Positions 6,891 to 11,722 of a stretch of 11,722 nt of DNA are shown piece after piece. The stretch spans positions 1 through 11,722 of the forward strand of contig CAZALT010000108.1 of the NCBI GenBank assembly GCA_964485515.1, written 5' to 3'. Source of the DNA: CAZALT01 sp964485515. Its GTDB lineage: Bacteria > Actinomycetota > Acidimicrobiia > Acidimicrobiales > Acidimicrobilacustridaceae. The position numbers and the translations under genes were made by a program. Positions within the stretch are counted from its first letter, which is position 1; every line of letters begins with the position of its first letter. The notes beneath the pieces were generated by a model. That model saw nothing but the letters and a program-made list of their open reading frames with translations. It searched no databases and had not been told where the DNA came from.

Positions 6891-8078
6891 TCAGGCCGGG
6901 ACGCCGATGTTCATGAGCTTGGTGAGGTTGCCGCCCATGATCTTGGCCTGGTCCTCGGGGGACACACCCTCGAGCTCGCCGATGTAGGACGTGGGTTCGG
7001 CGAGGCCTTCGGGGTGCGGGTAGTCGCTCCCGAAGAGGATGTGGTCGGCGCCAACCAGGTCGATGAGGTCTTGGATGTTGTCCTCCCAGAACGGGTTGAC
7101 GTAGATGTTGCGCTTGAACGCTTCGACCGGGTCTTCGGGGAACAGCTGCGGCATCTTCTTGTAGACGTCCGCGAGCGACTTGAGGAGATGGCCGACCCAG
7201 TCAGCGCCGTTCTCGACGGCCGCGATCTTGAGGTGCGGGAAGCGGGTGAGCGCACCGTGGCAGACGAGGGCGGTCATCGTGTCCTCGATGGGCCGATTGC
7301 CCTGGGCAACGGCTCGGAACGCGTCGAGCTTGAAGGGGAGGAACTCGGTCTTGTCCTCCCATACGCTGATGAGCTCGTTGTAGCCGCTGTCCGACGCGTG
7401 CATGCCGACGAGCAGGTCGGCGTCGACGATGCGCTGCCAGATCGGATCGAACTCGGGCAGACCCGGCGACCGGGTGCCTCTGTATCCCGGAACCGGAGCA
7501 GGGCGGACAAGGATGCACTTGGCGCCGCGCTCGATGACCCACTCGAGCTCCTCGAGGGCCTTCTCGACGACGGCGAAGCAGATGACCGGCGTGGCGAAGA
7601 TGCGGTCTTCGTAGTTGAAGGTCCAGGTCTCGTACATCCACTCGTTGAGCGCGTGGACGACGCCGTGGATCAGGTCGGGGTCGTCCTTCATGCGCTCCTC
7701 GATCAAGCTGGCCAGCGTGGGGAACATCAGCGCTCGGTCGACCCCGAGCTCGTCCATCAGCTCGAGACGCGGGGCCGGCTCGCGGAACGCCGGCAGGCAC
7801 TTGATGGGGTCACCCATGAGCTCGCGGTAGGACTTGCCGTCGGGGTTGCCGTTGCGGAAGTAGTCCTCCTGCGCACCCGGCGCGGCGACCACGTCGAAGG
7901 TCGGGTTTGGGATGTACTCCGAGATCTGGCCCCGCACCACGATCTTGGTGCGACCCTTCACCTCGACGTAGTCGACCGCGCCCTTGTACTTCTCGGGGAG
8001 GTACTTGGTGAGCGCCTCGCGGGTCTCGTACATGTGGTTGTCGGCGTCGAAGATGGGGAAGTCGAGCGGCGTGGGCAC
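6891..8078 (-). CDS. Amidohydrolase-2 family metal-dependent hydrolase
   Basis: A 395-residue TIM-barrel protein of the amidohydrolase_2 (ACMSD-like, COG2159) family. Visible metal-site elements are FDADNHMYE at residues 10-18 (an Asp-Asn-His variant of the usual D/E-x-H), His227 in GMHASD, Glu289 in AVENGADW, and Asp352 in FGSDYPHPEG near the C terminus. Family members decarboxylate or hydrolyse carboxylated or ring-cleaved substrates; which reaction this one performs cannot be told. GTG 8078 is preceded by AGGTGA at a suitable distance, and no upstream start is better. It is the first gene of the amidohydrolase-dehydrogenase block and is divergent from the CoA-transferase gene, sharing the operator at 8159-8173. 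Actinobacterial relatives often sit among P450 and fatty-acid/steroid-type degradation genes, which fits this neighbourhood. Confidence 0.88.
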   Translation of the reverse strand: MPTPLDFPIFDADNHMYETREALTKYLPEKYKGAVDYVEVKGRTKIVVRGQISEYIPNPTFDVVAAPGAQEDYFRNGNPDGKSYRELMGDPIKCLPAFREPAPRLELMDELGVDRALMFPTLASLIEERMKDDPDLIHGVVHALNEWMYETWTFNYEDRIFATPVICFAVVEKALEELEWVIERGAKCILVRPAPVPGYRGTRSPGLPEFDPIWQRIVDADLLVGMHASDSGYNELISVWEDKTEFLPFKLDAFRAVAQGNRPIEDTMTALVCHGALTRFPHLKIAAVENGADWVGHLLKSLADVYKKMPQLFPEDPVEAFKRNIYVNPFWEDNIQDLIDLVGADHILFGSDYPHPEGLAEPTSYIGELEGVSPEDQAKIMGGNLTKLMNIGVPA

Positions 8079-8142
8079 GGGTCACCTGCTTGATCTGGGT
8101 GTGGGTTGATGGCTCGGTCGACCTGGACTGACGACCATCAGA

Positions 8143-8189
8143 AGACGGTAGCCGTGGGTGGCACTCAGTGCCACCCACGGCTACCGTCT
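8143..8189. promoter_or_regulatory. Operator site C inside a perfect 47-bp palindrome; divergent promoter region
   Basis: The 15-bp operator at 8159-8173 (TGGCACT-C-AGTGCCA) is extended on both sides into a perfect inverted repeat with 23-base arms (8143-8165 and 8167-8189) around a single central C at 8166. It lies between the amidohydrolase start (8078, minus) and the CoA-transferase start (8229, plus). On each strand TGGCAC is followed after 17 bases by TACCGT (8182-8187 plus, 8150-8145 minus), so the palindrome can be read as two overlapping divergent promoters sharing one regulator site. A further inverted pair flanks it: GCTCGGTCGA at 8112-8121 and its complement at 8194-8203. The palindrome is seen directly; the promoter reading is inference. 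Confidence 0.75.
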
Positions 8190-8228
8190 GGCCTCGACCG
8201 AGCAATCCATCTCGAAGAGGAAACCCCG

Positions 8229-9447
8229 ATGAGCAATGTCATGAGTGGTGTCCGGATCTTGGAAGTCGCCGAGCACACCTTCGTTCCCGCGGCCACCGCG
8301 ATCCTGGCGGAGTGGGGCGCAGAGGTGATCAAGATCGAGCACCACGAACGCGGCGACGCCATGCGCGGCCTCGGCAAGACGGGAATCCTCGATCTGGGCG
8401 GTGGTGTCCACGCGCTGCTTGAGCACTCGAACCGGGGCAAGAAGAAGCTTGGGCCTCAACCTGCAGAGCGAGCGCGGTCTCGAGGTCCTCTACAAGATCG
8501 CGGCGACGGCCGATGTCTTCGTCACCAACAAGCTTCCGGCCGTCCAAGCGAAGCTCGGCATCGATGAGCAGACGTTGAAGTCAGTCGCCCCGAACATCAT
8601 CTATGTGCAAGGCACCGGACAAGGTGCTGCGGGCCCCGATGCCGACAAGGGTTCGTACGACGGCTTGGCGTTCTGGGCGCGGTCGGGCGCGCCCATCGGC
8701 CAGATCCCTGAAGGTGGGCGGCCCACCGATCCCCCGGCTCCGGCCTTCGGCGACTCCATCGGGGCCATGACCATCGCCGGCGGGATCATGGGCGCGTTGT
8801 TCCACCGGGAACGAACCGGTGAGGCCACGTCCGTCGATGTGTCGCTCCTCGGGACCGGTCTCTGGTCCATGGGCGCCGCAATCGCGCTTTCCCTGCAGCT
8901 CGACACCCCGTGGCGTGGCCGCGAGCACGACGCTCCGGTCGGCAACCCGCTGACGAACATGTATCAGACCAAGGACAACCGGTTCGTGTCGCTGTCCTGT
9001 CTGCAGGCGGCCAAGTATTGGCCTGAGGCGGCTGCCTTGATCGCCGAGCAGCCCGAACTCGCGACCGATGAACGCTTCGTGGATGCCGCCGCGATCGCCG
9101 CGAACAGCGCGGATGCTTGCGCCATCCTGGCCGGTGCCTTCGCGGGCAAGACGCTCGCGGAGTGGAAGGACCGACTCGAGGGGTTCTCCGGCCAGTGGGC
9201 GGTGGTCCAGGACACGCTCGAGGTGGTCAGTGATCCGCAGACGATAGCCAACGGGTACCTCCAGGACTACGAGACGTCAGCCGGGACCCCGTTTCAACTG
9301 GTCGCCCCCCCGGTTCGCTTCGGCGGCCAGCCTGGAGCCGCGGTTCGCGCCCCGGAGTTCAACGAGCACGGCGACGCAATTCTCGAGGATCTTGGCCTCG
9401 ATTGGGACGAGATCGTCGAGCTCAAGGTCGGCAACGTGGTGCCCTGA
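8229..9447 (+). pseudogene. CaiB/BaiF-family (type III) acyl-CoA transferase, interrupted by a one-base frameshift
   Basis: Two consecutive reading frames together encode a complete family III CoA-transferase. The first frame starts at ATG 8229 (GAGGA about eight bases upstream) with GVRILEVAEHTFVPAATAIL, and contains AEWGAEVIKIEHHERGD. After HALLEHSNRGKK the homology moves to the next frame, continuing SLGLNLQSERG. Removing one base in the AAGAAGAAG stretch (8439-8447) restores a 405-residue protein, the normal length. The catalytic aspartate is in SVDVSLLG (Asp203 of the repaired protein). As written, translation would stop at 8567 after 112 residues. The enzyme would move CoA from a donor thioester to an acid, here plausibly the acid made by the P450s. 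The rest of the second frame is intact, so this may be a recent mutation or a sequencing error rather than an old pseudogene. Confidence 0.85.
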
Positions 9448-9488
9448 CGCTGCCACTGGCGAGACGTGCTCACATGCTCGGTTGGGCG

Positions 9489-10076
9489 TCAGGTCCGAAC
9501 GAAGCGCTGGGCCATGAACAGGACGTGCTCGCGCTCATAGGACATGTCGGGATGGGTTTCGCTCAGGTGTACGAGTGACCGGTCAACGATCTCGTCTTCA
9601 TCGGCCCCGTCGAGCACGATCCCGCACGGGCACCGCAGGACCCACACGAACCGGCGATCCCCCGCGTCGGCTTCCAGCGTGGCCGCGAGCGAGTCGAGCA
9701 CGTGCTGGTAGCCACCCCGGAGTGCGTCGACCATTGCGTCGTCGGTGCGGACGTCCCAGGTGACCATCGCAGAGGTTCCGTCCGGTGTGACGGTGATGGT
9801 GGCCTCGTGGTGATCGAGTTCGATCGAGCCGCCCACGACGCTGTAGGTGAATGACCGGCCGGCGTCGTCTCGCCGACGCAGTCGCTCGGTGAACTCCATG
9901 TCCCCCATCGTGACCACCCGATCGTGTTCACCGACGAGCCGGCAACCATCGGCGCCCGCGATCCAGGAGACGTTGGCGAAGTGCCCGACGGCGTCCCAAA
10001 CGTCATCGGCAGAACGCTTGATTCTGACCTCAGCGCGTGCTTCAGCCGTGGGGCCGTCGAGATCGCGACTCACCAT
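9489..10076 (-). CDS. SRPBCC (polyketide cyclase/START-like) protein with DUF1059-like C terminus
   Basis: A 195-residue protein. Residues 1 to about 140 look like an SRPBCC ligand-binding domain: EVRIKRSADDVWDAVGHFAN, the GD.EFTERLRRRDDAGR turn, then a C-terminal helix ending LDSLAATLEAD. Residues 142-195 resemble DUF1059: a CPCG motif (Cys149, Cys151) followed by VLDGADEDEIVDRSLVHLSE and a terminal helix. The combination is unusual. ATG 10076 is chosen because a near-perfect AAGGAGGT lies seven bases upstream; an upstream in-frame ATG at 10148 lacks this. It is transcribed toward the CoA-transferase gene, with only 41 bases between the two stop codons, and lacks the shared operator. It therefore need not belong to the regulon. 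Function unknown; such proteins bind hydrophobic small molecules. Confidence 0.8.
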   Translation of the reverse strand: MVSRDLDGPTAEARAEVRIKRSADDVWDAVGHFANVSWIAGADGCRLVGEHDRVVTMGDMEFTERLRRRDDAGRSFTYSVVGGSIELDHHEATITVTPDGTSAMVTWDVRTDDAMVDALRGGYQHVLDSLAATLEADAGDRRFVWVLRCPCGIVLDGADEDEIVDRSLVHLSETHPDMSYEREHVLFMAQRFVRT

Positions 10077-10446
10077 GCTTCGAACCTCCTTGACACCGGG
10101 TGCCAGCACGATGCCAGAGCACCTGACGGGGGGCAAGTTCCTCCCCACGGCCCCACCTGGCAGTCTCGGACGGTCGAGTCCTTCGCACAGCTGGCTCTAG
10201 GTCCTCGTTCGTGAGGGAAGCGGCGTCGCCGTCGACGGCCACGAGACGCACGATGGGGGGCCGAACCTCCGCTCACGTCTTGACCACAACGCTTGCGGCG
10301 TACCCCGACCTCTGCGACCCCCGCCGCACAGCGAACGACAATCGGCGGCATACCTCCGGCTGGACCGCTGGGGCTCGCGACCCTCACCTGGGGAAGGTGT
10401 TGCCGTCGGTGCGCGATCGCATTCCTGACGCGGCCGAGCTCCTCGA

Positions 10447-10467
10447 TTGGGCACAACTTGGGCACAA
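10447..10467 (+). repeat. Tandem direct repeat TTGGGCACAA x2
   Basis: TTGGGCACAA at 10447-10456 is repeated exactly at 10458-10467, with one base between (11-base period, one helical turn). It lies about 135 bases upstream of the integrase start. Short direct repeats in this position are often arm-type binding sites of tyrosine recombinases or excisionases. That role is inferred from position only. Confidence 0.6.
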
Positions 10468-10555
10468 TCTCTTCCGCCCCGCATGGCGCCGTGGTACAAG
10501 TTGATTGACGTGTTCACGCTGCCGGACACGCAGGAGGCGACAGCCTCATCGGCGG

Positions 10556-10593
10556 CCACCCTCACGCACCGCAAGGTGCGCCTCACGAGGTGG
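10556..10593 (+). promoter_or_regulatory. Hairpin covering the integrase ribosome binding site
   Basis: CGCACC-GCAA-GGTGCG (10565-10580) forms a six-base-pair stem closed by a GNRA-type tetraloop. The outer strands CCAC.CTC (10556-10563, one bulged C) and GAGGTGG (10587-10593) can pair as well. GAGGTGG is the Shine-Dalgarno sequence for TTG 10601, so folding of the leader would hide it. Pairing is read directly; translational control of the integrase is inference. Confidence 0.45.
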
Positions 10594-10600
10594 TCACCCC

Positions 10601-11669
10601 TTGGCCCGCTATCGCAGGAAGCCGCTCGCTCAGTTCGAACACGGCACTCGGATCTACGCGCCCACACCAGGCGAGAGCCGGTACCGGGTGGTTGCCACGA
10701 ACCCAAGAACGAGCGAGTCCCTGACATCGAAACACCCGACCGAGGTGGCAGCGCGGGCGAAGGCGAGGGACTTCGACAATCAGATCGCCGGCTACAGAAC
10801 CGTACGAGACACCGCGGACATCCACGAGCGAACGATCGAGCGTCTGGCGGTGTCGTACGTAGAACAGCACCTCGCCGGACTCTCGCTTCGCTACCGCGAG
10901 AAGCAGCAGTATCTGCTGCGCTGCTGGATCCTTCCGCGGATTGGCGAACTCCATATCTCCGACTGGACATCGGCTGACTCCACAGCGGTCATTGCCCAGG
11001 CGAAGAACGCCGACGTGTCGGACGCACTCGTCCAAGACATCGGCGGAGCGATGCGAGGCCTGGTCACTCAGGCCCGGCGCCTCCGATGGCTGAGTCCGAA
11101 TAGCGAGGACCCGATGTGGATGGTCCGCTATTCAAAGCGCTCCTCGGTCCAGGGAGCGACATCCCTCTTTGTCGAGCCCTCAACATTGCCGACATACGAC
11201 GATTGCGAGTCACTGTTTGCTGCGCTTGAGAGCCGCGGGCACCACCGGTGGGCAACCGCGATGAGGCTGGTGCATCGGTCGGGACTTCGATGGGGCGAGC
11301 TGACCGCGCTTCGACCTTCCGACCTCGAATTCGATCCCCGACGGATCGTGCACGTGCGCCGGGCGGTCGAGCAGGGATCACGAGGGCAAGCGACCTTGAA
11401 GACGCCCAAGAACGGCAAGGTCCGAACCACGTTCTTCCCCAGCAGCCTCTCGGACGAGCTCGCAACGTACGCGGAATCGGTGCGAGCCGAGCGAGGACCT
11501 GACGCTCTGCTCTTCGGCACGCGGACCGGCACCATCATCCGACGGTCCGCGTTCCAACAGGTCTGGGTCCAGGCCGCGGATGCGGCTGGCTGGCCGATGA
11601 TGACCCCGCTCGGACGCAGCGCCGGCTATGGAACAAAGGGCACGGGCTGGAAGTGGACGGGGGCAGCTC
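10601..11669 (+). pseudogene. Tyrosine recombinase (phage-type integrase), truncated by an insertion sequence
   Basis: An open frame beginning at TTG 10601 (MARYRRKPLAQFEHGTRIYA), with GAGGTGG seven bases upstream. No ATG or GTG lies in frame before the stop at 10502. Residues 1 to about 50 form an N-terminal strand region. About 70-165 is the SAM-like core-binding domain, including a YREKQQYLLRCWILPRIGE segment. The catalytic domain then starts. Arg230 in HRSGLRWGELTALRPSDL is the first catalytic arginine and Lys267 in TLKTPKNGK the beta-hairpin lysine. The HxxR, H/W and Tyr boxes expected after GTGWKWTG are missing, because at 11670 the sequence changes into an IS3-type terminal repeat. About 356 residues survive of a protein normally near 400-450. 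It would catalyse site-specific integration/excision of a mobile element but is very probably inactive now. The reading frame stays open by chance to the window end. Confidence 0.85.
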
Positions 11670-11722
11670 TGAACCGCCCTGGGTTCGTTGGAGGCTCCAG
11701 ACCTTGTAAACGAGGATGGAGT
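11670..11722 (+). mobile_element. Left end of an IS3-family (IS6110-like) insertion sequence, cut by the window edge
   Basis: At 11670 the sequence becomes TGAACCGCCC, then TGGGTTCGTT, then GGAGGCTC, a 28-base end (11670-11697) that closely follows the IS6110 terminal repeat as I remember it (TGAACCGCCC...GGAGACTC). The next bases, CCAG followed by TTG, also parallel the IS6110 leader, and GAGGATGGAG (11712-11721) fits the ribosome binding site just before its first reading frame. OrfA would start at or just past the right edge on the plus strand. Its position inside the integrase, exactly where homology to the recombinase stops, supports a real insertion. The right end, transposase and target duplication are outside the window, so the identification rests on the end sequence alone. 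Confidence 0.72.

Larger units (their letters stand above)
10077..10600. other. Stretch without a convincing gene, upstream of the integrase
   Basis: About 520 bases with several short open frames on both strands. None has family-like sequence or a Shine-Dalgarno/start pair that I trust. A frame ending at 10504 on the plus strand (about 97 codons) and one from 10465 on the minus strand have no recognisable domains and unusual amino-acid content. I find no tRNA T-loop/CCA signature on either strand. The region holds the SRPBCC promoter side, a tandem 10-mer at 10447-10467 and a hairpin at 10556-10593, each listed separately. It is probably the junction between chromosome and an integrated element. 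Confidence 0.5.

Noticed and set aside
8436..8450. Programmed ribosomal frameshifting in the CoA-transferase gene
   Set aside because: The change needed is +1 at AAGAAGAAGC, with no classical slippery heptamer or recognisable stimulator, and family members do not use it; mutation or sequencing error is simpler.
9443..9493. CCTGACGC and GCGTCAGG around the two convergent stop codons as a terminator
   Set aside because: Arms of eight bases around a 35-base loop with no T-tract make too weak a hairpin to support.
10077..10600. A tRNA gene or its 3' end as integration site
   Set aside because: I searched both strands for the GTTCGAATC-type T-loop and paired acceptor arms and saw none.
10483..10977. 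A plus-strand frame from ATG 10483 that overlaps the integrase start, considered as an excisionase
   Set aside because: No helix-turn-helix pattern, no Shine-Dalgarno sequence before the ATG, and it runs out of frame through the integrase.
1..11722. CRISPR array, rRNA or riboswitch
   Set aside because: No regularly spaced repeats, no rRNA-like sequence and no recognisable riboswitch core anywhere in the window.

Overview
The window is a G+C-rich piece of bacterial chromosome, most probably from an actinomycete. The grounds are GTG and TTG starts next to good Shine-Dalgarno sequences, two bacterial P450s, FadE-type acyl-CoA dehydrogenase and lipid-transfer-type thiolase genes, and an insertion-sequence end resembling mycobacterial IS6110. 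A member of Acidimicrobiia or the Mycobacteriales would fit. The sequence alone does not fix the genus.

Bases 1-9447 look like one catabolic locus. Reading leftward (minus strand) there are three transcription blocks: amidohydrolase then a double-module acyl-CoA dehydrogenase (8078 to 4612); a short-chain dehydrogenase then a cytochrome P450 (4465 to 2321); and a second P450, a VOC/glyoxalase-like protein, a DUF35 zinc-ribbon/OB-fold protein and the start of a lipid-transfer-protein thiolase (2221 to the left edge). A CaiB/BaiF-type CoA-transferase gene is divergent from the amidohydrolase (8229-9447, plus strand). It carries a one-base frameshift near 8441-8447.

The strongest unifying signal is a 15-bp palindrome, TGGCACT-N-AGTGCCA. 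It occurs once in front of each block, at 2264-2278, 4550-4564 and 8159-8173. The third copy is the centre of a perfect 47-bp palindrome lying between the two divergent genes. This makes the four transcription units a likely regulon under one dimeric regulator that is not encoded in the window. The gene set suggests oxidation and thiolytic or aldolytic shortening of an aliphatic or isoprenoid/steroid-like side chain: P450 oxidation, CoA activation, dehydrogenation, hydroxyacyl oxidation, then cleavage by thiolase/aldolase plus DUF35. The substrate is not determinable here, and no enoyl-CoA hydratase, ferredoxin or regulator gene is visible.

Bases 9489-10076 hold a convergent gene for an SRPBCC protein with a DUF1059-like tail. 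From about 10077 the character changes. After roughly 520 bases without a convincing gene, but with a tandem 10-mer repeat and a hairpin over a ribosome binding site, there is a tyrosine recombinase (integrase) starting at TTG 10601. Its reading frame is broken at 11670 by what looks like the left end of an IS3-family (IS6110-like) insertion sequence that runs off the window. The right side is therefore the edge of a mobile or decayed integrated element.
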